A program made the position numbers and the translations under genes. The notes beneath the pieces were generated by a model. It worked only from the letters and a program-made list of their open reading frames with translations. It was not told the origin of the DNA and ran no database searches. A stretch of 64,000 nucleotides of DNA, taken from assembly GCF_002443255.2 (NCBI RefSeq), contig NW_019211457.1, forward strand, positions 38,911,126 through 38,975,125. Reading direction: 5' to 3'. How positions within the stretch are numbered: the stretch's first letter is position 1; every line of letters starts with the position of its first letter. This DNA comes from Varroa destructor. Its lineage: Eukaryota; Arthropoda; Arachnida; Mesostigmata; Varroidae. This document shows positions 1-13,453 of the stretch, piece by piece.

Positions 1-3000
1 AATGGTAGCAGGCAAATACGTGATAGGCCATGACCTATCGCGATAAAAAGGCCGTGCCCTTCTTCAGAGTTCAGCTGCCGTGTCTTTGATTAAAGGTTAG
101 CTCAAGTGTAGTTATATTTTACCGTGCGATGTCGTCAGGAAAGCTGCGGTTAGACTACGCAACTCTTCGAGCAACATCAACGTTACCTTCAAGTTCGATC
201 AGCTGTATTACTTACACATAGCGTAACTTCTTGCGAACGATAACTGGGGTAATTTTTGATTTTGGTAAACTAACGCTGTTAACTAGCCTAAAGCGTTGCC
301 TAGATTCGTAAACTGTAGATTGACCATTACGCTGATTCAGCTTTGACTGCTGGTCGTTTTTTTTTTACAAGAACTACAAAGAAGTTAGGATTCCTTTGTT
401 TTTGCAGGCTTCGTCAAGCAGCCTTGTTCAAGCTAGCTTGTCTAAGTACGTCATTCTATCCGCAGGTTCATATTCTGTGTCCGTTCACAGTAAAGGGATA
501 CGCAAGCCTTTCATTTACACACACTTCGATATCCATCCATCCATCTACTTATGAAACACTTGTCTACGTTGTTTAGAAATATTATATTATACTTTATGAC
601 TAGAGCTGCACGCATTCAGTGTGAGAGTATGTGCTAATATTTAATGTCTGACGTCAGATACGGCCTGCCCTTTTTTTGTGAAACAAAAAAAATTTGAAAT
701 TGAGCTCCCTCTGAGTTGAGGATCCACCTTAAGCATCTGTCGTCACGAACGAACTTGCTCCTTATGCTGATGATCTGTCAGATTCGTCCTCGGCACCCAT
801 GAGAAGCTGAAACATTTCCCTATCCTTCTCTTTAGCAATATGGACGCAGTTTGAGGACACCCCTGTAACCTCCATTTGTGGCTGTTGGTAGACTGTTGAA
901 GTAGACTTCACCGGTAGATTAAGCCAAAAGCAATTTTCGGATCTATCTGTCTGGTCTCTGACCCAAGCACGAGATTTTTTTTCTTTTCTAGCGCCCACAT
1001 ACTTCCCAAGGGTGTGTCACGATATCTAGATCACAGCACGAACGAGTTCATTGAGACATCTCGAATGGTTCTACGTTACGCAATATCTACTTTTAAGAAG
1101 TGTCAACGAATCGAATCGAGAGCCACAAAGAACAACAAACTAGAGATAAAATAATCTCTAGTAATATCTGTTAGTATTGATATGTACTATTTATGACCGG
1201 TCCATCAGGTCCTATTAAAACGAAATCATTTATAGCCCGTATTCAGTCCAACTTGCATATCTAATTCTTCCATAATGTGGATATGGGGCAATGCGAATGC
1301 AAAGTAAAATGTTCATGTACCATAGCACTAATGTAAGAACAAAAAATGAAGTTACTATTGAAATTAAGCTTGCCAACCGCTCAGGCTTGACCTTAGGGAC
1401 ATACCACTTTCAGACACAATGGTGTTCCCTATTCCTGTACACGCAATCTTCTTTCAGCTGACCTGCTTACGGCCGATAAGCGCTTGTTGACTCTGCAATT
1501 GGACGGCTCTTACCTAGTAGTGATCTAACCCCTACTCAGTGGGCGGACTGAACAAATATATAATTTATAAATTAAATGATTTAAAGCGCAATCATGAGTG
1601 TACTCGCGCTCGCTTTGCTGTCCCGCTATAGCCTCTGCGCGTGCCTCTGTAGGCAGTAGGGCTTAAAGCGGGTGGTTGAGAACGCGAGCCATCATCTCCA
1701 CTCGTGGACAGCTCAAACTTCAAATCGTCGAATAGCGCGGGTTTCTCAACTGCACACTCTGCTACAGCGAGAAGCTGACCTATTCCGGTTACTGTGAGAC
1801 TGGTTCTGGTCCCTGTGAGTATGTATTTAGGCAACTCCCATTGTATCTTAACGATATTGTCTCCTGATGAGTTCGAAGCAATTATGTTTATAGGCCCAAC
1901 ATTTACATATTGATCACATTTTTCCAACACTAACCTTTACTCGTACCCACTATGTGCAGTTAATTAGATATAAGCTTACTTGATTAAGGCTAAGATCATT
2001 TTTCATGAGCGCGGGAATTTTCAAAATTTTCGGTATGTTCTGTCTAGCCAAACCCTGTCGGAGCGAGCGCGAGTTGGCCTTCTCTACCATAAACCTGTGC
2101 AGCAAGATAAGGAAGTTGCAGCAAGCAACGATTCACGACTTGCACGAACCAACCACTCCACTACTCGGCGTCAAGCTACCTAGATATCCTGCTCTGCGAT
2201 TGCATTTCTTTGTGCACGCCTCTGTGTGAGCAGATTTCCATCATATAGCGGCAGTGCAGCCCAGCTTACAGACAAACGACACGACACACATATCTGTATA
2301 TATATTTATACGCAGGTAGACACGAACTGCATACAGCAGTGCACCATGTCGGCTTCTAGCTGGCAAACCTCTTGAGCCACCGGCCGCTCTAGATCATGTG
2401 ACCTTTGTTTGACCCAGCGGAGTCGGCAGCCCCCTTTTCCTTGGAGAGCAGCCAAACAGTGCTCGGATCAGAGCTACTCAGAAGCTTGGCTGTTCGGCGT
2501 TGCTGCCGCAGTCTTAAGCAAACGGGCGCCGGTATGGAACCTAGATGGCAGCCCGATTCCACTCGAAACAGTCGCCCTTTTAGGCGCGCGCGACTTTAGG
2601 GCGTGTGCGCCTTGCGCCAAGGAAAGCCTGCGTGTGTAAGTTGTGCAAACACAATTCGATAAAAAACCATTAACCAGCTATTGGGCGAGATAAGCGCTCC
2701 TTCCGCTGGTTCTAGCAAGCAGCCAAATCATAGCTGCCCACTAGGTCTAGCCCCAGCTAGGGTTGTTAGTTGGGGGCACCCTAGCAAATCGTATCTACAT
2801 CTACGTGTGCAGTGTAGATGTCGAAAAGTCGTTCTGAGTTCAATCTGTGGACGAACTACGATTGTATGCAGCGAATCTCATTATAACACCAGCCATTATT
2901 ATCGTAGTAGTGGTACAACGGTTGGGGATCGGAGAGGCGTTTCAAAGGCGTATCCATCCACAGTCGTATCGCGCTAGATGCAGTCACTGACCGTGAACTA

Positions 3001-6000
3001 CATAATAATTGCATGCTACGATTAACAATAAAGAGCTGAGCTACAACGGCAAGGTGTGAGATTTCGAGTAATAGACATTATAGAATAAGGCAGGAAAAAC
3101 TCACATGTAGAAGAGAACGTTTAATGAGGGGTGTGATCAAAGTTGCTTAACGGGCTTGTTCGGTATTTCGCGTGGGAACGGACCAGAAGAAGGAGCACCC
3201 ACTTTCATATTGGAATCGGGTTTATTGAAAAGTAACCTGAACGGTTATATTTCCAAACGCTCAGGAATGAATAATTAGCTCATAATTTCATTCGAATCTT
3301 AGCCGACCAGTACGTAAAAGCTGCACCCCCGATAAATCGAGCGATCACGTAACAGTTAATGCCGTAAGACTGTGCCTATTTAATCTCACTGATAGTTACT
3401 AGCAACTGACGCTAATTTAGAGCTAGAAAGAGGTGAAGTCGTGTTTGAGATTGCGCGTCTGCTACTTATAACGTTTAGCTAAACCAGTTATCAGATTTAG
3501 CATGTGATTCTGTAGATATATTCTTTGCTACGGCATCTTATTTCGACACTTTTTTATCTTCATATAGCAGCAGATTCTCTTGACAATGAGTCTTACTCTA
3601 CTGGCAAATGCTAGTGACTGATAGAGACCAACAGCAGGAGAATCTTGAATTGCATCAAAACCGGATTCCGTGTCCCGAAATTCAGCCATAAAAATCTCCT
3701 AAAAGAAGCAATGAAAGGCGATATATTCTACCACCCGAACTATGGCAAGTGGAGATGCATTAGAGCTAGCTAGTCACTCTGGCGGACGACCATGGGAAAG
3801 AGATGCTCAAGCCAAATACAAACATAACTCAAAAAAGGACATCGACATTTCAATGTCAAGATTCTGCAGTGAAGGGGCATAAAGCGACAAATTGATCAAA
3901 CGATTGGATTCTGTAGGGCAAAAAGCAGTTGGTTTACTATATGAATGGGGAAACTTTCAGCAGTATCCAATAACGCTACAGTTCGTCAGACCCATCAATG
4001 ATCGCAATCAGTATAAAAATGGGTACTCTCCAATCCGGAGACGGACCGAGTCAATCGAGAGAGCGCTCAAAATGTACGGGCAAGAAGGACACCACAGGAC
4101 AAACAGAAAAGCCGAGGTTGGCGGAGAGACGCGATTATGTCGAAAATAACGTGCGGGTCTTTTTTGACTTTTCGTGTATGGAAACCAGTATTCAGATCGA
4201 GGACATGACAGCACTGATTTGTTATCGGGAAATACGGTCGGTCAAAACATATACAACAGCGTATAGGTTCCATAAAAAAAAACCACTTCTACAAACAGCA
4301 CCCTCCGTACCGTCATTGCAAATGGCGTGCGCACACATGCTAAACAGAACCCTAATTATCTACAAATTTTAAAACAATTTTTCAAAAGACTTGCTTTAGA
4401 TATTCAAGTCGAAAACAGCGAATAAGTCTATATTATGTATTAGCACGATCTAACGTAAAATTTCCACCGGTCAACTATCGTGCTGATTGACCACCGCGTA
4501 CAACTAGTGCGCCAAGTTAAGCAACTTATCCAGCACTTATCTACAATAATCATAAATTTTCGAACAACAGCTATATAAAGCAAAAGGCATGCCTATGTAC
4601 AAAACACGTAAGTAACAATTTTCAGCGCCGGCGTTAGCGAGAAGATGTTGGTAGACACGTTGAAACGGGCCGACGAGACGTTCCTGACAGGGGGGTTCAG
4701 GGGAAAGAGGCCGGGCTGCAAACGGTGGTCTGGTGATCCTACCGTCGTAGCGACCACCCTGCCCCTTCGGTGACAAATGCGAGTAATTAAAGCGCGGAAC
4801 TCATTTGTTGAGCTGGATCAGAAGCCTTAGCCCTTTCGAGACCACGTTCCTGGTTCTTCCGTGTCTCTGTTTGCCGAGGTTCTCCTTTGTTTTTTCCGTC
4901 TAGTCTGCTTTTTCTCTCTCTCCTTCTCTCTTTTTTCATTCTCTCAAATCGAAGCAGCGACTTGAACGATTGCCCCTAGGCGGGAAGGACTAGACAGTAT
5001 CCGTCTGCTTGGTGGAATGAGTCGTCGCATGGATAACGCGAGCCTGCGTTCGGTGATGGGAGACCTGTATCAGTGACGGCTGCATCAACGTAGCCGTTGG
5101 GCCCCTTCAGAAAAGGGGCACACCAAGGAATCAGGAATAGAGAAACTCCAAAGAAAAAAAGGAATTTTCCCGATGTTTCCGTCTTCAAGGGTCTTGCGCG
5201 CCAGTTCGTTGATTTTGGTGACTGGCTACAGCGTGAATCGATTGTTCTCGAGTTCGAATCAGGAATAATTGGCCGTCTTATGCACAACCCCCAATAAGGA
5301 ATTTGCAGCGAAAATTTCGTATAACTTACGTCTAGTAACGTACACCGAAATGACAGATCGAAGCTAGCGTATTGGGCTACCGCTTCCATTTCAAGTGACA
5401 GTGATCGTGATTTTCACCTCACTATCCGTTCCACTCTCTCGAAATTCGTTCAGCAACGTCTGCGCATATATTAGAAGGTTGTTATAAGTAAATTAGGCGT
5501 GTAATTGTGTGTCTGTCGGCCGTATTCCTAATTGCAAAGCTATCAATAGTGTACTTAGATTCATAGCTAAACATGCGCACGGGTGTGAATTTATATAGCG
5601 TGATTGTCCAAAATTTCCATCGGTCTCATGCATTCAACCCCCTACAGAATGCTACAGGTTTTTGCTTGCAATGTTTATAGTAAGCCAACAGTTGGTTAGA
5701 ACGAACGCTGGCCTATAGCAGCATCCGCGAACGTAGCACGAGCTGATCATATACTTTTAGGAAGAGGTTCAAAGAATACTAATTGTGTTTTGCTTATTAT
5801 ATTCTTAGCTTTAGAAAGCGCAGGTGAAAATAATAATCAACTGTATAAGGTAGTCCAACTTTGGCCTGAGATACAAAAGACGACTCTCTCGGAAGTGGAA
5901 AGTAGCTCTGATCAATGTCCAAAAACGATCATACATGAATCCAAATACACCAAAATGATTTCCTTTCTCTGCCGGCATATTCGAAAAATAAAAAGGACCT

Positions 6001-7490
6001 GTCCATATAATGTATAAATGCTTATAAAATATGTATTGTGTTCTCATACTTTAACGGGACAGGATACTAGTTTGGCTCTTTCTTATATTAGATCCTCAAC
6101 AGTCCTTCTTGTTTTTCTACGCCTTCTTCTAATCCTGTCATCTTCATTTCATTCATTCGGCCCCTTCCATTCATAGAACCTCTTCTCAAATATGCGCTTC
6201 TTGTTCCGAAAACTATAAAACGATCACTGGTTAAACACCATACACTAGGAATAATTGCAAAGACGCATCGGGTAGGCGTATCTGTACCGAAAAATGCCAG
6301 AAAAAGAATAAAACTTTTCATTCTAATATGTACAATATAATCCATCGAACGACGGATGGTCTCTACAAACAGAGTTACCTTTTGAATGGTTTCGACGCAC
6401 AATTGAGCAGCTCGATCTCCCAACGGAGCTCCATCTATGCACGTACCTTATGCACCTCAGCTCTCATGACACCATCACATCCGTTTCATGATACCATCTA
6501 TATCAGCGTATTCTCCGCCTACTCGGCCTCTACCCCCCAGCAAAGCTCTGTAAGAGCCACCGCCCCATCGGTTTCGATTGAAAGGCTCAACAATCACTCA
6601 CCTGGCCCTCCAGCCACCCCCTTAGTATGTTCCACTGAGTCTAGCTTCATTCAATGACATAAATAGAAGTCGCCGACTCCTATTAGACGCTCAGGGTTTC
6701 AGATGCGCCGATCTGAGGATGCTCTGGAGACCCCTTTCACACAGCAGGACTCATGTGGTTAGTTGATACCAAGAACTTTGGAAATGAAATAACTAAAATG
6801 ACCTCAGCCTAAAAAACTTTTCTACCCCAAACTCAGCCTAATATTTTCATTAATTTGAAGGGGGATCACCGTTTATTCGCTTTCCCAAGAACAGGTACCG
6901 CTTAGTATGCTATGCTATTTTGAGCACGAAAGGCTTTTGGCCTTCATGATTTCAGCCGGTGAGCCGAAATAAACAAAAACAAACAAGCGTCAATTTTAAT
7001 GAAATATGATGTTAGAAAGGTGCATAGTAACTCTAGCCGATTTTTTTGTCCCATACAAGATTCTATTTAAGCCTGAATCGGTCCGCTTAAAAAGGTTATA
7101 AAGGCTGGCATAGGGGGGGGATATCAGAGGTGGTTGTGTGAAGTAACATAAGCGATTTCGGACGGATTAAATCAGCAACTTATTTCCAAAACTATATATA
7201 TATATGGAAAGCTAGGAACAAGCATCAAATGTTTTTGTCAGAAGTTCGAGTATATTTTCAGAAAATAATCATTACGACTACAAAATCAATACCGTTTTTT
7301 TTTCCAGGTAACACAGACTACATTACAGCCATGAAGGTTAATTGTTAAACAGTCTACCTTGCTTAATAAGCAATAGGCGAATAGGATCATCGCATCGGAA
7401 GCGTTTCGAGATTACTTGCACCAGTTGCAGCAGCCATCATTGGCCACTAGGAAACACCTGAGGGTAGCGATGGCCAAATCGTATTTCGGA
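1..7490. other. Non-coding stretch; no gene recognised
   Basis: There are many short open frames on both strands, none with a recognisable domain or convincing splice signals. Notable small items are a 12-base palindrome with a TGACGTCA core at 647-658, a pyrimidine-rich tract at about 4840-4945, an 8-G run at 7113-7120 and a short TA run at 7192-7206. A minus-strand frame at 1592-1930 looks weakly like part of a beta-sandwich domain (see findings). Confidence 0.6.
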
Positions 7491-8055
7491 CGATACAAAC
7501 ACATTATTTCATGGCGAAGCAAGCTAACTCGTACGAGTGTCGCGTAGGAGCCGCCGCGCTGCCGCCCCCATTCATACAGCTTTTATCGGCTGCTCTTTCC
7601 ATAGTCGGGCGTTGCATAGTTCAGAGCATTAATACCGGCGTCGCTGACGCCACTACCTCCGACAATGTGGGCAGCGTCTAGGCGAACCAGTTCTTCGTTC
7701 GCTCACCGCCACTAATGGGGGAGTGAGCTAGGCTGAGTCGTCCAGAGTTCGGCTCAGCAGCCGCTGGTATAGCTTTTGGTCTCAAGGGACGTTGCGATTC
7801 AACACCGTTGGTCGCATCAGCGAAATGGAGAGAGCGCGAAACAGACAGACCGAACTCTGGCGCAAGTTGCGCGTACCGACACCGAGCCTCTACCGGCGCC
7901 TAACGGCAGTCGAACTACCTATGCTTTCGTTGTGTGATCGTATTCTATTGCAGCAGTGTGTATGTATGCCATGACGGGGCCATGTCGTTGAATTCAAGCC
8001 GATGCCACCTTCAACCTCTCCGTTTCTCTCCCTCTACTCTCCCAGTTTGCTTTCC

Positions 8056-8087
<32 letters not shown>

Positions 8088-8500
8088 CCCCTTTTCGTCG
8101 TTGTCGTTGTCTTCGTGCTCTCGCTGACTTTCCTCATTCTCCGGTACCTGGCTCGAGGACCACTACACTAATGGCCCAATGAGTGATAAACTGCCTTTAA
8201 AGGACACAGCTGAGAACGAAGCGGCACTGCCGCTGACGACCGGTAGGTGGCAGTATTTGATAGTGATATCACACGGTCTGCAGCAGAATGGAGCTCAGTG
8301 ATTTTGCTGGCTGGGGGACGCGAATAAAGAGATAAATAGGGAAATGGCTGAGCAAATGGAGAGATACTTGCTGCGCAACGCGACAAATGGGAGGAAACAG
8401 GTAGATGGGGCAGGGAAGGGAATGCAACGGAGTGGGGCGTGGTGGGGGGCAGAAAGGGAAAAAAGGAACAGAGTGGAATTATAGGTGCGTGTCCTAGCTT
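7491..8500. other. G+C-richer stretch without a recognised gene
   Basis: This is visibly richer in G+C than its surroundings, with the (CGT)10 repeat and C/T-rich flanks. Overlapping frames of 60-82 codons give low-complexity Arg/Pro-rich peptides. It could be an unrecognised 5' exon or regulatory island. Confidence 0.4.
8057..8086 (+). repeat. (CGT)10 microsatellite
   Basis: Ten perfect CGT units inside a C/T-rich, G+C-richer stretch. An overlapping plus frame reads it as poly-Arg, which is an artefact. Confidence 0.95.
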
Positions 8501-10177
8501 GTAAGCGAATGTGTCAGTACGGATTTAGAGATGAAAGCGTTTACAGAACGTTGTTGTTAGTGTTATCTATCCTTACGGGTTTTGATTCTTACTAGCTGAC
8601 ATGTTAATTTTCATATATTTATTGTACTAATACCAGCTTCAACGACAACCAAAAATAATCGAGAATAAGGGTACGTCTTTTTGAATAAATCTGTTGGTCT
8701 CCAGCAGTGCTTTTGCCAGTCGCTCGTAGATTTCGGTTCCAAGCAGCCTTTGTAGAAGTATGTTTGCGCTTTCAACTCTTGTATGCTAGCTCGCTTCTTT
8801 CTCACTTAATCGGGCCTAGGACTCTTTCTCCTCCTCCTCCTCTTGCGAACATATAGGCCTCATGGTCTGGGTATCATTATCATCGTCATCATAGCCCTTG
8901 TCTGGTCCCTGTGGGATCGAAAAGCGTGTTGTGTGGAACGGGCCCCGAGGGAGAGTCTCGCACTGACTTTCAGAGCGGCCTCTTCTTTATATAGACGCAC
9001 GAGCTCTCTTTCAGCGCGGGTTCCGGCCGACATCGCTGATAACACTATTAACAACAAACGATGAATTGGCCTCGTTGCACCTTTCCCAAAATAATAATAG
9101 TTCTAAGTAGCAGGAATTCCTATATAAAGCTATACTATAGTAACTAGCAGCGTTCTTAGCCGAAGCGCAGTCATAGAGACACGCTACAGGCAGGCACGTC
9201 TAGATGCCTTGAAGTAGGCTGTAGCGCCACGAACAAGCGTTCAGGTTTAGATTCGGGTTGTTCGTTGTAAAGCTAGCCTTATCTGTGGGGGTATCTGCGG
9301 GGATGTTCGTGTGGATGTTAGAGAGAGGGAGAGAGAGAAAGAGGGAGAATATTTACTTGTAAGGCAAATGCCTCGATTGCTCGACCTGAAATTAGTTGTC
9401 AAGCAAAAGAAGGCGTTTAGGCATCAGCGGGAAATACCTACCTGTTCTGCGGAAAACCAAATTTCTAGTGGTCTGCGTTGATATTATGGTACAGCTTGTA
9501 GTGTCGTTTATTTTTTCGTAAAGTTTATAATTGCATCTTTGTTTTGTGTAACCCTTCTCGGAATATATTTCTATCATATATATTTGACGCCTTCGGCTAC
9601 AGTGAATCCTCAGAATAACCTCGTCTTCGGTATAGCTACAAAAGACTTGCACGTATTGCGTATTCATTTAATAATATTGTGCTAAATGTGGTATGATATG
9701 CTGAGACCTAGCTCGGTTGAAGCTATAATTTGTTGGTATTTGAAAAAGGCGGCATTTAACTACAACATTGTGGGCAGAGTTCTCCTACATCATGTGGCCC
9801 TGTAGGTTATCTATAGTTCAGATATTAGTTGAGATATTGAGCGCGTAAGATTTTTGATGGGAGGTTTTTCTATAAAACTATCTTGCTCTAAGCAACTATA
9901 TGGCTCCTCCTGCGTGCGAAATGTGCTACCAATATATTGTATTAGTGATTGTGTAATTATGTTCGTCTTGATAAAGGATCGAATTGATAGTACAAATAGA
10001 ATGCGTATGAAAACTCTGATAAGTTAAGCGTTAGAAAATTTCGAAGTCTTTAATCCTGACAAGCTAAAGGATCCCTCGGTACCGTTACAGCTTTTTACTA
10101 TAGTCATATGATTCAGTACAAGATGCTCGAATACGTAAGGAACCAATAGGCAACGCTTTTTGATGTAATCATTACAT

Positions 10178-10217
<40 letters not shown>

Positions 10218-11704
10218 TTCTCTCTATCGCTCCAGTTCTTCCTAGCTGTGCATAGATCGGTATTTCTTATGTCAGATTATAGTCACCAGCCACTCATTGG
10301 TGCTCCTGTTCGGCCACTTTTTACTCTCCTGAGTCAGTGTGGACGGGCACGAGTCAATCCTATATGAGTCGATCGTGTCCTACTACATCCGCCCACACCT
10401 CTTCGAGGGTGTCTCCAGTAACAACCAGCTCGGGTCAGCTGACACGAAAAGAAACTGAGGGGGGTGGGGTAGTAGTAGCAGCTCCTCGAACTCCCCACAG
10501 GCTCCTGCACGACGATCTGGCGAGAGCGGTTTGGAATGAGACGACCACCTACGATGTGGAGGAACCAAGTCCGAAATGTCTGTACTTTGTGTGCGCCACG
10601 CTTCCCCCAACACGACGCTATAGCAGTGGAGACTGCCGAGGTGCTTAATATAGGCAAAATAGTAATAGAACCGCATGTTTCGTCCCGCTGTCGCTGTTCC
10701 TTGCCTTATGAACCTACAAGTATTAGCCACTGAACTACTACAGGCAGCGTCGCGACTCTTATCGTACTGGCCCGTCTCAGTACCGCTTCCACCTTCTGCC
10801 TCATCTTGTACATGCGCTATGCATGGCCGAGGGAAAAACGAGAATTCACAGCAGAGAGAACATAGATTTCGGCGTGCAGAATCATGACCAGCAGAGATCA
10901 TCAGCGAGATGTAAACGGACTTGGCACTACCAAGTAACAGTCGCGCCGAGTTTGAGGGTACTGTCGACCTTTCGACTCGTTTTTACTTACCTTACCTAGC
11001 AACATATTGGCTTGGGGTAAGCCGATAGTAAGAAGAGACGAGATATTTTCTTGGCAAACGGGAACAGGGTCGACCTTGCCAGATGGCCATGGCATCATCT
11101 CCACCAGGCCGAATCACCACTGCGCGCACTACAACTTTGCCCGCTGACAGTAAAGTCTGCAATACATGAACATAGAAGAGGTGGTGCCGATTCGTTGGCG
11201 ACTGCTAAAGTTAATGCACTATTTAGTGGAAAGCCGCCACAGGGCGTGGAGAGAGACGGGGAGATGCGCTGCGACTAGTGCGCATTTGTTGTGCCAGTCG
11301 TCTACAGGTTAGTTGAGTTGATGGACAAAGAGGAGCGAATTCTATCAGAACAGAAACCACGGCCAAGTCCAAATGCAGTTCAAGAGATAAGGTTCCAATC
11401 TTTTGTAGGTACCATGGAGTTCTAGTCGTTTTCAGTTTTGTAGGTCTGTTGACAGAAAGGCAATGGGTACAGACCCATACTGTAGAGCAATTCAAGATAT
11501 TTTAATAGTATGATATGAAAGTGCGTAGTGTACGCATAGACCCGATGAGAAACGGATTTTAGTGCGTTAGCCTACAGTTTTATGTTTTACAGCCTAACTG
11601 GCAAGGCCACAAATTGCAGGACACTGAAACTGAAATTCGGTAGAGGAACAATCGTTTCCGACTACATTACCACATACGGTAGGTATCCTACATACATTAA
11701 GATA
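8501..11704. other. Non-coding stretch; no gene recognised
   Basis: Contains the (TC)17 run at 10181-10214, a purine-rich GAGA-type tract at about 9320-9348 and a CTC-triplet run at about 8829-8843. The longest frame is 172 codons on the minus strand (10383-10901), of ordinary length for chance in a window this size and without a domain. Confidence 0.6.
10181..10214 (+). repeat. (TC)17 microsatellite
   Basis: Seventeen perfect TC units followed by a short imperfect TC-rich tail. Confidence 0.97.
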
Positions 11705-12760
11705 TTGCAAATGAATCCGGCTGACTTTGAAATTAAGTAACTTTTTGAATTGGTTAGGTTAAAATGATGATTTGCCTTTTCTAGTTGTTTACGTACGTGT
11801 CCCAATGCTCTGACAGCTTCTGAACAGCCATACACCTACCATTCACGTTCCTATATGTAATTTCTCTATCTTTAGCGTCCCGAAGTAAATCGATAGTGGG
11901 ATATATTTGCTCACGAACTGCCCATTCTAAAACATGTAAAACACCGTAATCACACGGATATAGAGAACAGGCGTGCTGAAGCCAACGTTGGATATTTCTT
12001 TCCTCAACCCAGGATCTATGGAGGGCTGGCGATAAGATCTGGTATTGTCCTCAAGTAACCAAACTGTGCACCTTCGATTGCTGTGCCAAGAGTCCATAAA
12101 TCTCCTGAGGAACTCGTAACAACAAGCTGCATTTATTTTTCCATCATAGCAAATATCTTACTTATGTTCCTGATGTCTATTGTACATCATTCTTTCACCT
12201 GGCCCCTCTTTGGCTAGCAGTAAATGTTGAACCATTTTTCGTCTATGACGACCATACGAGTACACCACATGCGATTTTCAATTGGCCTAGAGTAAATTTT
12301 GGGATCCGGTCTTGGGAAACCCATTCTTTACTCAGTTTTTTTTATTTTCAGTGTTTTGGTTATGTAACACGTTAGATGTGAAACGTCAACCTTGGTCGAC
12401 AGCTCTGTTATCATTAAAGCCTTTTTGAATGCGGCATTGCGTTCTTGTCTTTCGGGTCCCGACATCTGGTCGCCTTTCTGCTGGTCCTCAACACTCCAAT
12501 CTTCGTTCTTGAAACGTTTGCGCCGTTCACGTACTGTGCTTTAGCTTAAAATCTCCTAGTGTAATGTCTTTCCCAAGCTTCGCAGCGCTGTAGCCTTCGA
12601 GGAACAAAAACGTGGCTATTTAGCGTTAATTTTCGACGCCTATAGATGTTTTTGCTTTTGAATTTATTTCCTCTGAAGTAAAGTCAGCTAGTTTTCAAAC
12701 GGCTGAGAAACTTCCCAATTAAATTTCGTTTGCCGGTGGCGCGTAATTCAAAACGTATTC
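11705..12760 (-). mobile_element. Decayed mariner-family transposon, copy 1
   Basis: Translated fragments on the minus strand, in order: STVRERRKRFKNEDWSVED (helix-turn-helix region, near 12470-12540); IDEKWF at 12226-12252, matching the family's GDEKW around the first catalytic Asp; LLEDNTRSYR near 12035-12055, a decayed DNARPH block with the second Asp; CDYGVLHVLEWAV near 11915-11955 with the third Asp; and a C-terminus reading KLSEHWDTYVNN. The fragments lie in different frames with internal stops, so no transposase can be made. The spacing between the second and third Asp is 98 bases, against 105 expected for D34D. It is clearly related to the copy near 38.3-39.5 kb, and limits come from that alignment. 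No terminal inverted repeats were identified. Confidence 0.85.
11720..12720 (-). pseudogene. Mariner transposase pseudogene, copy 1
   Basis: This is the coding part of copy 1. It is broken by several stop codons and frameshifts, and the middle third (after the DEKW block) looks shortened. Intact mariner transposases are about 345 residues with a D,D34D catalytic triad. In this copy all three acidic positions still read as Asp, but the flanking motifs have drifted (GDEKW to IDEKW, DNARPH to DNTRSY). This is old, inactive sequence. Confidence 0.8.
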
Positions 12761-13439
12761 AATTTTAAAGTTCGCTAGATTTGCTTATAATAACTATTTT
12801 CAACTGTAAGTGAATATTTTAACTCAAAATCCGGTTGGTCCGCAATTTATGGCTTCGTTTTTTTAACGGATGGTGACTTGAGTAGTAGAGAATCTCTCTG
12901 TCTCCAACAGGATCAAGGGATATAATTTTAATATGATCAATCGAAGTCTACGTTGAATTAGCACTCGCTTAAAGTAACGCTAAATCTCATCATTCTATAA
13001 ATCTATGTAGTTTGCTAGCAAAAATAGCCAAATTTTTTCGTGATTTTTTTGGCAAACGCATGCTATAGTTAAGAGGGAAGAGTCAGATGACATTTGGCCC
13101 ACCTTACTCTGTGGGTAGATACTTGCCGAGAATGGATAATCGGTCCTTGTCGTTTTCTAGCGATACGTGTTTCAAGCGTAGTGGCAGGGAGTTTCCCCCA
13201 ACACAACCAGCTAGCAGGTTCCAATGGGATGGACGCCATTGAATGCTGTGCTTGCAGGTCCGCCCCACTGCTGTTGCTGCTGCATATTTGTGCAGGCTTG
13301 TGCTTCCGCCGTCATCTCATCTAGTTTCCTTTCCTATTTAGGATTCACTTTTATTTCTTCACTTAACAGACTGGGGGATAGAGATCACTTGCACTCCTTA
13401 CCTATGAACACCCGCCCGTAGCAGGTTGATCCAATTGAT

Positions 13440-13453
13440 CCCCCCCCCCCCCC
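13440..13453 (+). repeat. Poly-C run (14)
   Basis: Fourteen consecutive C, a likely length-variable homopolymer. Confidence 0.95.

Noticed and set aside
750..815. Plus-strand words reading YADDL, the reverse-transcriptase catalytic motif
   Set aside because: Stops lie just upstream and downstream and no other reverse-transcriptase motif is nearby, so it is chance.
1855..1885. A ctgatgag sequence resembling a hammerhead ribozyme core
   Set aside because: The required GAAA partner and the three stems are not present.
5240..5275. A gttcgaatc sequence resembling a tRNA T-loop
   Set aside because: No acceptor, D-arm or anticodon stems can be paired around it.
10383..10901. Minus-strand 172-codon open frame
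   Set aside because: No domain, overlapping frames on the other strand, and a length compatible with chance in G+C-richer DNA.
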